A DNA stretch of 64,000 nucleotides from Arbacia lixula. Its lineage: Eukaryota; Echinodermata; Echinoidea; Arbacioida; Arbaciidae. Under the pieces are notes generated by a model that saw nothing but the letters and a program-made list of their open reading frames with translations, ran no database searches and was not told the DNA's origin. Shown piece by piece: positions 24,414 to 37,342 of this stretch (positions within the stretch are counted from its first letter, which is position 1; each line of letters starts with the position of its first letter). Made by a program: the position numbers and the translations under genes. The stretch spans positions 10,466,845 through 10,530,844 of the forward strand of contig OZ022589.1 in assembly GCA_963669155.1 (NCBI GenBank). The letters run 5' to 3'.

Positions 24414-24935
24414 AGACAGCCAGTCCCTTTTTCAGATCACCACAAAACCATCGAAACATTGGTAAAACATATAGAGAAGTGTTAGCAAGCTCTATATTCA
24501 CAATTTGAAACTGATACATAGTGTAACATTCAAATAATGCACGTAAACAACGTCTGATTAATAGTCTTTACCTCAGGCTCTTAGCAGTTTGTGTTGAAAT
24601 ATCTGCTTTATTGGTTAATCTGTTTATTAAATTATAAAACGCATTATGAAAAAAAAATTGTTCTATGGAAGGAATAATCTCCAAAGTTTGGTTGTTACTC
24701 ATAAAATTAGGTTTTCACACACGCATAATAACCACATAGATACTGTAACAAAGACTAATACTTTTTTCGTAGTACGAAAAAAGTCGGTTTGAAATTTAAC
24801 GGCTGAAATTTTTTACATATACAGAAAGCTTCAACATGCTATATTCTTAGAAATGGTCTTGAATCACACTTTCTTCAATTTACGATCGTGATAGACGATT
24901 TCAAATTTTAAGCTTGCAAAAGGGATGGACAATCT
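24414..24935. mobile_element. TTAA-flanked MITE family A, copy 2 (right arm of giant palindrome)
   Basis: 522 bp, the same length as copy 1 and in inverted orientation, between TTAA at 24410-24413 and TTAA at 24936-24939. Reverse-complement identity with copy 1 is high along the whole length, with small differences such as CATAGTGTAACATTC versus its partner. The 232-bp loop between the copies would let the pair fold as one hairpin. Confidence 0.88.
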
Positions 24936-25744
24936 TTAAGTCAATGATATCCAGATAATTGGAAAAGCCTTTGCTAGCGGTACAAAGTGAGTAGCCAGCC
25001 TCCTCCAGGCTTGCTAAATCTCCTGAAGGTGAGCTTTAAATGCTTAATTGCAAACTGCTTTGTCTTTCATCGCTTTCTACCCTGAGCAGGGGTGACAACT
25101 GGGATCCAGTCAGTCAGTCTAATTTCTTCCCAAAATTTGAGCAAGTAGTTTGAGGCTGGCCTTTCTAATTGGGCTATAAATCAAGGGAAGGCAGCTGGCT
25201 CAGCACAATATTGGCATGTACCTGGAAATTGCAAAGAGTGGGTCTGTTTCAACACATTCACAAACATGAACATTCACAAAATGAACAAGGAATTTAGCCT
25301 AGTAGCTTTAAATCCCCATATGTAACCCAATGTTTCATGCAATGCTAAGAACAAACTTCCCAATCTTGAATTTACCACTATTATTGAGTAAGAAATTTGA
25401 CCTAATACAATTAAAATCACCACTTTATAGACGGATGAACATTTTTTTAATGGCAAACATAATTTAATTCATAACTTTGTAATATAATCATGTAATCCCA
25501 AGAAATATGGCATGTTGACTTTGTTGTGACACTTAAAATACAGCCGCTAGAAGTGTAACATGTCATTACTTGTAAAGGAATACATTTACCACATCAGAAC
25601 CAACACAAATGCCCCTTGAAATGTGTAATCAGATTTCAATCGACAATGATACTTCCTTGTCACATACGTGAAACATTTTTAAACCCAAGGATGAGCGCAG
25701 ATTGCAGAACAATGCCCGTCTTGTCCAGCTTCCTAGAACTTCTA

Positions 25745-25925
25745 TCTGTCTCTGTCTCAGTGTCAGTGTCCCTGTCTTTGTCTCTGTCTCTATATATCTA
25801 ACTACATGTATCTTTATTCTCTCTCTCTCTTTCTGTCTCAGTCTGTCTCACTGTCTCTGTCTCTCTTTGTGTCTCTCTCTGTCTCTCTCTCTGTCTCTCT
25901 GTCTCTCTGTCTCTCTCTGATCAGG
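25745..25925 (+). repeat. Degenerate CT/CTGT-rich tract
   Basis: CTGTCTCTGTCTCAGTGTC-like repeats grading into (CT)n. Confidence 0.9.
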
Positions 25926-26029
25926 GTTTCTCTCTCTTTCCCCCCACTCTCTACCCCCTTCACCCTCTCTTTGTCCCAGTCTCTTACTGTCTCTCTTTCT
26001 GTCAATCTGCATGCCTCCCTATTTCTCTC

Positions 26030-26076
26030 ACTCTCTCTCTCTCTCTTTCTACTTCATTTTTTCTGTCTTTTTTCTT

Positions 26077-26125
<49 letters not shown>

Positions 26126-26151
26126 ACTTCATTTTTTCTGTCTTTTTTCTT

Positions 26152-26225
<74 letters not shown>

Positions 26226-26232
26226 CCTCTTC
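26030..26232 (+). repeat. (CT)n tract with a 75-bp duplication
   Basis: The non-simple insert CTACTTCATTTTTTCTGTC...CTTTCCATCTC appears twice, at about 26049 and 26124, each followed by (CT)n. The duplication therefore included both the insert and repeat DNA. Confidence 0.93.
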
Positions 26233-26475
26233 TATCTCTATTCCCTTGTTCGCAATCACAAGCAGCCAAGGACAGGAAGTAATCTACAACGAGGAGAGGA
26301 AAAGTCTGAAGGTGTATTGATCCAGACTACAATACTTCTGTCATTGAAGAAGGTTAGCTTTGTCATGCACAGCAAAAGTCAAGCGTGAAACAATAGTCTT
26401 AGGATATCATGAAAAGTTGCTGACAAAACAGATGTAGACCTGTGCTTATTGTTCATCCACAACACATTCTCCTAT

Positions 26476-26537
26476 CAGGGAGTTGGGAGCATAAGAGCCT
26501 AAGCTAGCAGCCCCTCCAGTGTGCTCCCAACTCCCTG
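26476..26537. repeat. Inverted repeat, 16-bp arms, 30-bp loop
   Basis: CAGGGAGTTGGGAGCA at 26476-26491 pairs exactly with 26522-26537. The function is unknown; it is probably a relic of a small element. Confidence 0.85.
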
Positions 26538-29500
26538 CTCCTATGAAGTATTTTTAACTTGTATTCAGTCATAGGAGTACAATGAAATTCGTGGAAAGGA
26601 AAGAGGGTGGCATAAAATGTGCTTCCAAGGTTGAATAGGATACATTAAGTGGAATACAGTCAATAAAATATTGATGGGCAGCGTGTGGTTGCACATGGAT
26701 GTACATGTGTTCTCTGTGTTTTGGGGTATGCAGCATCTACTAGGGGGGGGGGGGGGGGAGGTGGGGCCATGCATATTCATGAAAGCTTGGTAAGTTACTC
26801 AAGAAAGACAAGCAGCTGAATGCACTTGGCTTACAACACTCGAGGAAGGTTTTCTTCAATATGGCACCAGTATTCTTCATCTACCAGAGACGAATTTCAG
26901 CAACAGTAATAAGTAAAACATCTCGACCATACAGGACAGCATTTTGTTCGAGCCAAATGGGTTAATCCAACTGCCATTGAACACATAAGGTACCCACAAA
27001 AGGGCAAAGGGGAGAGAGAGGGGAAGAGGGGGAGTCTACTACACACACTGCATTCATTAAATGGGCTTAAACAATTAAGCCCTGCTGCTTTCTAAGATGA
27101 CGTTCATTCCCTAATTTAATTGCATCCGTATTGACCATTGTTTTGAAAACCACACTTTATGAGAAGTAATCATGAAGAAGCCAGCTTGCTTGCACATGTT
27201 CAGGTGAGTATATGTAGCATGGGAAAATTCCTGCAATAGAGCCAGCAAGTGTAGACATAGAAAATAATAGAGAGAACTTGCAGTTAAGGAAATGGGATGG
27301 AGTTCAATCATGAGTTGGTGGAAAATACCCTAAATACGCTGTAATATAATGCCAAAAGTTTGTGCATACCTGGGCATATTTCAGAGGGGCTTAACCATAG
27401 TTTGACCTCTCATATCTGGTATAAAATAAGGGGCTTTATGATTCACTTCTGTCCATGCAATGTGGTAGTAGCCATCAGCTCCAGCTAACCAGGGAGTCCA
27501 GACAAGCTTAATCCCAAGGGGATTACCCCCTGGGGTCAGACAGGGGGTCAAGTGCAGGAAGTGGAAGTGGTTTGGTGCCTCAAGATTAATGAAACACTTC
27601 AGGAGGAAGACGTTTCCAGGCACCATATCAAAAAAATGTGAGCGTCTGAAAACATAAGCAGTTCAGTCATACATGATAGCCTACGTGTATTTATTGTTTC
27701 TAGACTTCAGGGCTGCTTCTTCTACAGTACAATCACAATGAAGTCAGGACACAAACAACATGTAGCATTCTATCATTGCCTTAACTTTGTGTATGGTATG
27801 GAACTTAGTCTATATGCGCCCAGACTTAGTTGTGATTAAAACAGTGCATTATGATGAATCAAACCACACTCCTCACCCAATAAGAACCTACACTGTAGGC
27901 TAACTAATCAGGTATGCTTGTAACTTGGTCTCTGACTTACAAGGTCACTGGTTTTCACTGGTTAACTGCATGTAAACATATAATCCTACATGATGACTGA
28001 CCACCTACATGTACACGTACATGTCAATTTCGTCAGCATCAAAAACTTGTGTTTAAACACAGAATCAAAAGTTCTGAGCATATTTTCATTGAGCAGTAAA
28101 CGTCAACTTATTTGCGCAAGGAAAACATATCTTGCCAAATTTGACAGTGTTCAAATATTATTCTCCTTCATGACCACACAGTATTAAACACTGGACAGTT
28201 CTATTTCAATACATGCCATTGTAAGCAATGTCCACTCCTGTTCCACCCACCCACCCACTGTAAATATGCACATGAAGCATGGTCAGATTGCTGAAATATT
28301 TGTTCCTGGTAGTTTTTAATCCTAGATAAGTGCGTTCACATTGCCAATATATTGCCAACAATGGCACAGATCATCATTATTTTGGTGTCTTGGTCTAGTA
28401 ATCAAGAATTTACAATCTTAGACCCAAAGGCTATCATATTACATGCATACATTTTTATGTATATTTGACCTGGGAATCTGATAGATTGGTATTAAGAGAG
28501 TTAAAAAAAAAACATCTAGAGATATGACTCCAGAGAGCGGTCGGACTGCTCGAATATTTTGGAGGATATTTTTGCAGGTACCGGTAATGTCAGAATTCTT
28601 TAGTTTAAGATTTTCGTAAGAAATACTACTTTATTCCCAATCCCAATCCTGTAGTGTGCCTATATTTCAAATAGTCTGACCACCCCCATGGAGTAAGACA
28701 TGTCAGAAATAAGTGTGCAAATAGAAACAGGCACCTCTGCTCTCGAGTCTGAATGCAAACGAGTATAACTCAATGCCACTCAAACATTGGACAGCACATT
28801 GCAGCTTTTCACACGTCATTGCAGAAAGCAAATATTTTGATCAGATTCTTTTCAGTCGAGGCCTTGTATGTATGTACTTTTTTTCGATGACCACCCCCCC
28901 AAACACATGCATCTTCTTTGTCTTTTGATTCTACCCTGGATATTGCCTGAAGTACGTCACTATGCCAGACTATCAATAAATTGATTAATTACCACTTTGG
29001 GGAAAATATAGTTCAAAATGTGTATTTGCCGCCACATCTGTCTATTTCATTCAAGTGTGAAGACAGCCAAACGAGACTTTCTCTATAATTTTCACTTTGC
29101 TGTTTCTTGCATAACCATGCCACATCTTATTCATAACAAAAATGGAACAGCCAATGAGCTCACGGCATTGTAGCAATTGCCATGGTAGTTACCTTCAGCA
29201 GTATGTTGCATCATAGAAGATTTGACCCAGATTTTTCCTTCTAATTTGTTTTTTTTCCACTTCCATCAACAACCACTCTTAGATTGTCGTCATCCACAAT
29301 CTCAGACTTGTAGGTATTAACAATACGAACAGGGATTAAGTAAATTGCGTCTTGGAGTTGGACAATATTGGCACTTCACTTTAAGCATCTTCGCACTTGA
29401 GGAGGTTGAAAACATGATATCTATGTGGGCCATCGATCTTCTCCAGTCTGTAAATGGCAGGATAGCACACTATTCCTAACGGGGAAACAACACCATCAAA

Positions 29501-29693
29501 ACTGGAAAATAAATGACAGTTGGCTAATGAATGTACTAGACAGCACAAAGAAATAGCACACTTTCTGCTTGAAAAATCTTTAAATGACCAATACTTTCTG
29601 GCCTATTATCATCAACTTCAAAACAGTCGGGGAAGATTTCTCAACTTCTTCATTGCTCTCTTGCATGTGAGTACCACATGAGCACTTCATTCT

Positions 29694-29947
29694 GCAACGG
29701 CAACAGTTGACAGGCTAATCATCTGACATGGTCACAAAAAACGAGATGTTTACTCATGTCAGGATGATGCAGACACAAATCTCGCAACATAATTGTAGTT
29801 TTCCCGATGCAGTGCGATCTGCAACAGCAACAGTTGAAGGCTAATCATCTGACATGCTCACAAAAAACACGATGTTTACTCATGTCAAGATGATGCAGAC
29901 ACAAATCTCGCAACATAATTGCAGTTTTCTCGATGCAGTGCGATCGG
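29694..29947 (+). repeat. Tandem duplication, period 127 bp
   Basis: Two abutting copies (29694-29820 and 29821-29947) share GGCTAATCATCTGACATG, GATGTTTACTCATGTCA and ACACAAATCTCGCAACATAA. They differ at only a handful of positions, so the duplication is recent. Confidence 0.93.
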
Positions 29948-32900
29948 GACATTTTGCATCTTGAGCCCCATTAAGCCACACCTACATGTACTGTCACGGC
30001 AGATAATACCCCCTCCACTAATGGACATGCACTCAATGCCTGGCCACTTCATGGAATTAACAATCAACAAAAGGAGTACACAGGGCATGAAAGAAAGTTG
30101 TTAGGGGAGTAAACACTCAGGCAAACACCGGGAAAGAAACAGGAAGGGTGATTGGAGACAGCGCTAGAGATCTGGAATGCTGTTATTTTTCCATCCCTAC
30201 AGGTGTATATCACAGTCCTTTTAAAGCAGCATCATCATAGACTTCCTTAGAAAACAGTTTCCTATATATTTGTGTGTCAAAAACTACATGCAACATATGA
30301 TTATGTACGAACAATGCATTCATTATTCAGTTCAGGGCCTTGAAAGCCATATTGCTAACATGATAAATGCTTAATTCAGTTTATAGAGAATGTGGCAGCC
30401 CTGTATACATAGAAACATGTGCATCCCTACACATGCCTAGACTGATACAATGATGAATTTGTTCTTCATTATTAGGGGAAGGGCACAAAAACCAGAAAAG
30501 ACACACTTTCCAAAATTTTCCAAATGCTACCTCGCCATACATACATGTATATTTGAAATGAGAAGTGATACAATCCTATAGTACGACATGGAGCAAGCAT
30601 GTATTACATGTACATGTGTACATTGAGTGAAAGTTCATCTGCTGTATGGAATGTAGCCAAATCCAACATCTGTGTGATATGAACAATTCACATTCATGGT
30701 TTTGTTCCATAAAACTCTGAAGGAACGAGAGTTACATTGTTGATTCATCTGTTGCATAACTCATTCAATCGGTGCTACAATATAGATGCCTAGCTTGTGT
30801 ATTGCTTGTGTATGGTCTTGCTTTGATCTACATTAGACAAGTTTTAGTTGAGCTCTACTGTATGTTATCTACTGACCTGCATTTGACATCAATGCAACTT
30901 CATGTATTCCTCTGGGCTGGTGGTAAAAACAACCCAGACTGCCTCAGTCAGTAGTGCAGTACCAAGAGAGAGCAGATACCTAGAATATATCTCACTCTTG
31001 TCACATCTTGTAGACTTTAGCAGCGAGATGTATTGAGGCTCCCCTGGATCATTTTTCGCCACATTATACCCTCCTCATATCCCCATTTGAGACACTCCAC
31101 ATACCACACCCAAAAACAAATACAGAATTCTAGGAGCATGTTTATCTGAGCTAGAAGCAAGTTTCTCTACGTGATCAGTGCGACTTTTGTGGATATAAAT
31201 GCAAAATATTTCAATAAAGATTGAAACTGCTGACAAATTTGCATTAGATATATCAATAAATATAGTTAGAATAAGTGTTTTAAAGTTTGTTTCTGGTCTC
31301 GTCAAAATGTATGGCTTTATCACATACATGTGTTCACAAGCTGTATTCACATGTATTGACCTCAACGGGCAGTACGTTGTCAAATGTCCTTGTGATAGTG
31401 ACGCACTTTACTCTGCCACTTCATGTACATTGTTTTCTATGAATCACAAGAGCACCACTTTCTGACCAAGAATCAGCGTTTTGAATCAGCGTTTGAGACA
31501 CTAGATATATTGGATATGAACGCATCCGAATATCAGGAGACTTTCCTACTTGAACCGAATACCGGGGATGTCAAATTCTGTCCCAAGTGAGGGTTGGGAT
31601 TGACAGTGAACGAGTCAACACCCCACAAGTACTCTACTCAAGGGGAGGGTGAAGTTGAGAAGCCGCATTCCTGATTTATTGACCTGTTTAACACCAGCAG
31701 TGGCAGGATTAAACAATGTTCAAGATATCCCCCACACGTATTCAAATCTTTAAGAAGATTACCCTACTGTTTTGTAAGGAAATTGATAAATCAGAAGATA
31801 TTCAGGGGTATTCTGTTAGTCTCTGTGAGATGTAGATATGTCAAGGTGGGATTAGAAATGGTGGCGATCGAGGGCGTGTGGAAATTGGAAAACATGTTGA
31901 AGGAGTACATGCATGTCTCTCACTGAAAGATGTCACGGGAATACGTACATCATGATAATAATCTATTTGTAGAAGTCTACATGCGGCTTCACGGAATATA
32001 TCTCCTAGGCAACTGTATCTCAGTCACCCATCTCCTAGGCAACAGGCTTAAAAAACATCCATGTATTGGCGTCATTTAAAGCTTTAATCTCTCTCAGTCA
32101 GATGAGATTTACAAAAGAACTGTATATAAGATAACGGACAATGGAGACTGAACCATAGAGAGAGGTAACAGTACCATACCATTAAAAGTGTAGTTTGATA
32201 AAATATTCAATTCATCTAATCCAGAGGGAGAGGGGGGGGGATTCAAAATTTCAAATATGATTTGCAGGAGCCATTTTTTAAGCCTGTATATCGTCATGAA
32301 GCAAGCACCCCGAATTGTGTTGAACATTATACCCTGTGAAGAATAATGTTATGTTTACAGGGGCTCTTTTTTGCTTTGTGGGGGCTAAAACGCCCATATG
32401 GGCCCCCATGTTTTACGCTAATCCAACCACAGCTCATAAAAAATCAGGCATAGCTTCGTATTCTGTTTAGAAGCTCAAAGTATGGTCCAATCCATTACGA
32501 AGGTTATGTGATTGCCTCCTTTTGATTAAATCCTGAGCATTATCCCAGTATTAGCACTAATCCTCTTTAATAATAAATCCATCCAAAAACATGTGCAGTC
32601 CCATGTGCATTGTTTTGTGTTTTGAAATCTAGCTGCGAGGTCTCAACTATATCTCTGACTCCCTTAATTCACAGTCACCCATTTTCTAAGCATATCCAGT
32701 ATTGGATTAAAACCATTTCAATGAATGAACCAATCGATACGTGCATTGATAGAAAGTAATCAAACAGAATTCAAGCATTCTCATGTGCTGCAATTAAACC
32801 ATGGGTAGGAATGCATACAAGTGATTTAAAAAAATGTATGTGGTTAATACATAAAAAATGTAGTATCACAGTGTTATGTAACTTCTGGGTAATGGTACCG

Positions 32901-33316
32901 CAAAACCCATCACAGACTGCATTCCTCTTCACAAGCTTATTGGCCATTATAAGTTACAAATAGATGCGAACATTTATCCGCTTATTGCAGTAATACCAGG
33001 TTTAATCTCCCTCCTTAACCCTAAAACTGCCATTAGTGGATTATTTCACCATTAATACATGTAAATCCCATACAGCAGTATCTTATCTGGCACACAAAGT
33101 AAGTGCAATGAATTCAATTAATGTAATGAATTCTGTGAAAACTGTGATACACATTGTCATGCAAATGTACTTTATTCAAGTAAGAATTATTCAAATGTTT
33201 CCTTGAATTGCTATACAGGTCATTGTGAACTGCTCGGCCAAAAGAATGTAATTTTCAGCCCCTCTTTCACTTTCAAAGTTTCTTAGTGGGATTCTGATAA
33301 TTATGATATAAGAAAT

Positions 33317-34354
33317 TAGGCCTGAGTCGAATCGATTATTAAGCCGGTGTTCGATCGAAGAAGTCGAACTCCGATTTCGTTTTGATGAATTCGATGCATC
33401 GACGAAATTACCAAATTGACTAGAAAACACAAAATCTTTTGTTTGATAGTCCTGTTATACACAATTTATCTTCATATTTTCACAATTTTAATTTGCTTAC
33501 TTGGTTCCTACTCTCTTTTGTGAGTTTTGCAGGTAACGCATCAAGAGAATGAACAGGTCGCTCGATGATCAAGCAGCTACTACATACTACTTGGATTTGA
33601 TTCATTCACTACTATATACAGCGCAACGCCACAACAAACAATTGTCCATAGACTTTGTACAACGGATAGCATCGTGTGTTGTGAAAACCCGGAAATACAG
33701 TGGCAATCGTGCGTAAGGCTCATTTGCATACACGCTGCCGACGTACAGACTAATAGAGTGTCTCCGTACAGCGATTCGGAGACCACTGATTGGTGCATCG
33801 CGTAGATCACGTCATAACCATGTGGTCGCCAAAACATTGATACAATATCCAGTCACGTTGTCCGAAACCCGGAAGCGATTTTTCGACGCATTAGGGTTAC
33901 GGGGAAAAAAAATCGCAACCCGGAAGCTGATTGACTTTCTGCCCGTTGCAATAGACTCTACAGATTCCAACCTACATACATGTATACGATGCCATATTGA
34001 CGCTAATTTGTAAGATTTTGACGGAAAAACAAGAAGTAATCGAAATTCGCTTACATGTGCAGTATCGGTGAGAAAATAGATTCTCCGAGGTTACCTATCA
34101 TAATTCATATAAAATATAGGAAAGTGAAATTCTAGGTCGATTTTGGTACGAGGTGACAGAGAATTGCACGCTTGTTTTGGTGGAATACTATGTGGGGAAA
34201 TGGAAGGATTGCACTGCGTATGCTTACTATATTTTCATTCATAAATTGGCTCTTGGCAGTGGCTGGGTGACGTCATGTATCGATGCAGCGATGTTCGATC
34301 GGCGCAAAGCCATCGAACACCGGTTTCTGAAAAAATCGATATGACTCAGGCTTA
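33317..34354. mobile_element. Non-autonomous hAT-like element, perfect 8-bp target duplication
   Basis: 1038 bp flanked by identical TAAGAAAT at 33309-33316 and 34355-34362. The ends are TAGGCCTGAGTC and, from the other side, TAAGCCTGAGTC. Similarity continues through ATCGATT and CCGGTGTTCGAT. An 8-bp duplication with a TAG/CAG-type terminus is the hAT pattern. Subterminal CGATGCATCGA and GTATCGATGCAGCGATG motifs could bind a transposase (inference). It is CpG-rich relative to the host intron. No transposase or zinc finger is seen in any frame. Confidence 0.82.
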
Positions 34355-34389
34355 TAAGAAATGTGTAATGAGCCTTTCTTGGTTCATGA

Positions 34390-34560
34390 TCAGGGCCCTG
34401 TTGCATAAAATTTACCATTGATGGCAACTTTGCTTCCAATGTCAACTTCTATGGAAACATGGAATTTGATTGGCTGTTGAGCGATGTTACCATGGTATAG
34501 TTAGTTACCATTGATGACAGAGTTACCATTAATGGCAAATTTTATGCAACAGGGCCCTGA
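34390..34560 (+). mobile_element. GGGCCC-ended MITE family F, copy 1
   Basis: About 170 bp with termini TCAGGGCCCTGTTGCATAAAA in inverted orientation and repeated TTACCATTGATGG motifs inside. It lies 28 bp beyond the hAT-like element. Further copies are at 37343-37501 and 37022-37299. Confidence 0.82.
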
Positions 34561-35333
34561 ACGTACTTCCTTCAGGTTGTTCTTTGGCTGGGTCTCTTCA
34601 GGAAAAGACGAATAGGTGATAAATGAATGTGTAGTAAACAGGAAGCCATCTTGGTATGTTATTAACAGGTTCTTGTTTTGCTTTATAGGGGCTATACATA
34701 CATGTAAAGCACCCAGAGCTGCCCCGCATGTTTTTACTGGGAGTACTGTAATACACACAAATCCCATAGGGTAGCAGTTATAGTGATACAGATTTGCGTA
34801 AATATGTGCTGACCAAACTCAAGCTTTTTTGCTTGAAAGCTGGAATCCTTGTTCACAAAAATCTGACAAATGTTTGGCTGAAAGAGGATGAGTTTTTATC
34901 ACACTCGGTTGGTTGGCGATAGTGAATGGCTATCCACTTTCCATGCAGTAAACATACTGTAAGCGGGAATACTTCCAAGAAGATGGAAAAAAAGGAGGGA
35001 GCATGGTTCCACACGTGCACACCAATACCCTCACATTAATCGCCTGTCTTTTGATACGGATTAATCTGTGATTTATGCCTAGTTAATGGTTCCCATAAAT
35101 CAGGGTTTCTACACTTTACTACCAAAACTAAGCCTTGGCCTGTGACTCTCCAGTCTCGCCACGTGCAAACATGCAACATAAACAATCTTAACAGTCAGGG
35201 GAAAAATATTGTTTCCTGGTATCAATCATAAAACTGTGACATCCATCTCGTTTCACTCGCTGTGTTCCAGACGATGTGCTGTACTATGGGATTTGTGTGC
35301 AGTTATGGGGCAACAATGTTACTTTGTTACATA

Positions 35334-35569
35334 TACACTCCAGCTCAAAGGAATTGGCATAGGGACAGGGAAAGGGAACACAGGGAAGGAGCCGCAGTTT
35401 TAAACTGTGGTATATTTTTGTCCAGTTCAGCATGAAACATGATGCTTAGCCTAAAAAAGCATCATGTTTCATGCTGAACTGGACAAAATATACCGCGGTT
35501 TAAAATTGCAGCTCCATCCCTTTCTTCCCTTTCCCTTTCCCTTCGCCAATTCCTTTGAGCTGGAGTGTA
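35334..35569. repeat. Large hairpin: inverted repeat with about 112-bp arms
   Basis: The arms start TACACTCCAGCTCAAAGGAA at both outer ends and meet at GATGCT...AGCATC with a loop of about 12 bases. I estimate about 89% arm identity by eye. The G/A-rich part of the arm (GGGAAAGGGAA) is the most diverged. It may be a foldback MITE. Confidence 0.9.
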
Positions 35570-35954
35570 CAGTGGATTAGCAGCAGATTTTCTCTGTAGA
35601 CTACATATAACTGTACATTTCTACGTGTGTATTTGAGGGGGGTATATGAGTACAACTCTCTCCTCCATTTCTCAGCTTTCTTCCTCCTCCAACCTCCTTC
35701 CTTCCCCACCTCCTTTTTTCTCAAGTGGCTTTTGAAGTCACCTTTTGAAGACAGCTAACTAGATCTAAGCAAGGTGATACTGTACATGTTGACTAGAGCA
35801 AGACCATACACCTTCATGCAATGCACAAATCAGAAATTTGGAAAGTTTTCATTGGGCTCCACTGTGCATTGGTACTGTATTATGCAGTACCTACCAAAGT
35901 TATTTGAGAGGGTAAAAAGTAGCTGAGGAACACTGCCAAACCCACCAGAGGCCC

Positions 35955-36008
35955 CCCTCCCCCCCCCCCACCCCCACCCTCCCACCACCCCAACCCCAAC
36001 CCCAACAC
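35955..36008 (+). repeat. C-rich tract including three CCCCAA units
   Basis: C5-11 runs separated by single A or T, ending in (CCCCAA)3. The short telomere-like stretch is too small to be meaningful as telomere sequence. Confidence 0.85.
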
Positions 36009-36076
36009 ACAATTGTACACCCATGGGATGTTTACCAGGCCCTGGTAACAGCGGCTGGGTCTCAATCAGAAGAAGC

Positions 36077-36840
36077 CTTATACCCCTTTCCCGCTGCCCG
36101 TCTCGGTGAACCACCGAGAGGTTCCCCGGTGAATTCACCGGGGAACCTCTCGGTGAAAGTTTCAGTGCCGTCGTTTCACACCGCTCTCGGTGAAACTTTC
36201 CCCTAGACGGGTTTTCTGCTCGCAACGTGGGTGATCCCAGCGGAAGTGTGTGTAATAATGGCGCGATATTTCGCGCGCTAATTTGAACGTGCATATAAGC
36301 ATGCAGCTAGTGCAGTGGTACGTATTGATGGTTCGGCGTACTCGTAAAACTTCGTATCTCGCAGATTTTATTGCTCAGTGTTGAAATTCGCAATATTTGC
36401 AGGTCATTATTGTGCACAAAAAGGAAAGGAAGAATGGAATTTGCTATCATTGTATCACTGATGCTTAGGAATCAAGGACTGTTCGAATTACCTGTACCTG
36501 TACGTGTGGATTTGGGAGGTCGAGTGCACGCTAGCTAGCTGAAAACGTGTGCATGACAGGAAACAAAACATGACCTTTGACATAATCTGCATATTTTCCC
36601 CGGTGTTTCACCGAGACGACCTTTCACGCTGGGCGCTCTCGGTGAACCATCGGGTGATCTCCCGTTGAACTATCGGTGTTCACCCAGGACGCTTCTCGGG
36701 TAACAATTGCCCAAAATTTCATCGGTGTTTCACCTAGGCTTCCCCTAGGTTTCAACCGAGAGACCTTTCACACTGCAGGGTTCCCCGGGTGCCCCCAGGT
36801 GCCCCCGGGGAAGATTTTCTTCAGCGGGAAAGGGGTATTA
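36077..36840. mobile_element. MITE family H, about 0.76 kb, palindromic ends and iterated CTCGGTGAA motifs
   Basis: The terminal repeats are TTATACCCCTTTCCCGCTG on the left and TAATACCCCTTTCCCGCTG read in from the right. GAAGC is present on both flanks (36072-36076 and 36841-36845), a likely 5-6-bp target duplication. CTCGGTGAA or its complement occurs at least five times in the interior (about 36102, 36148, 36186, 36609 and 36638). No transposase frame seen. Confidence 0.75.
36112..36155. repeat. Perfect 44-bp palindrome inside element H
   Basis: Centred on GAATTC. Each half reads CACCGAGAGGTTCCCCGGTG then AA/TT. No loop and no mismatch. Confidence 0.93.
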
Positions 36841-37021
36841 GAAGCACATTTGATCCCATGTGCCATGAATGGAGAAATAATGTCAGGGTACCTGCAGAGT
36901 GTAGAACATAAAACAACCATGTAAAATAGTCCAGCATGCAGACTCTCTGTCCTAGTCTAGCCCCCAGCATGCAGGCTGCTGGACATTTCTATTCAGAAAG
37001 ATCCCAGGTGCATTGGGGACT

Positions 37022-37299
37022 GGGCCATGTTGCTTATTTCAATTATTGTAGCTTACCATCAATGGTAAATACCATGGCAACAGCCAATGAGCACTCACTA
37101 TTCCAGATGGTAAATTACAATAATAGACCATTTTCGTTATGTATGCAAAAAAATTTTCACGTCGTTCCAACAATACATTACTAATGGTAACCCCAAAGCT
37201 TGTCCGAGGTTTGTCGCAGTAGCAAAAACTAATAGATTCAGGGAATTGTTACTGGTAGCAAAGTTACCATCAATGGTAAATTGTATGCACCAGGGCCCT
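37022..37299 (-). mobile_element. MITE family F, copy 3, inverted and interrupted
   Basis: Outer ends are GGGCCATGTTGC and CACCAGGGCCC. Between about 37123 and 37245 it is interrupted by sequence related to the interior of family C, sharing CCCCAAAGCTTGTCCGAGG and ACTAATAGATTCA-like blocks. This looks like one element nested in another. Confidence 0.65.
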
Positions 37300-37342
37300 G
37301 GGGAAGAACTTGAGGATACTAAGTCTTACCCTAGCCAGACCT

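Noticed and set aside
33580-34344. ORFs inside the hAT-like element
   Set aside because: Short, on opposite strands, without transposase or zinc-finger motifs.
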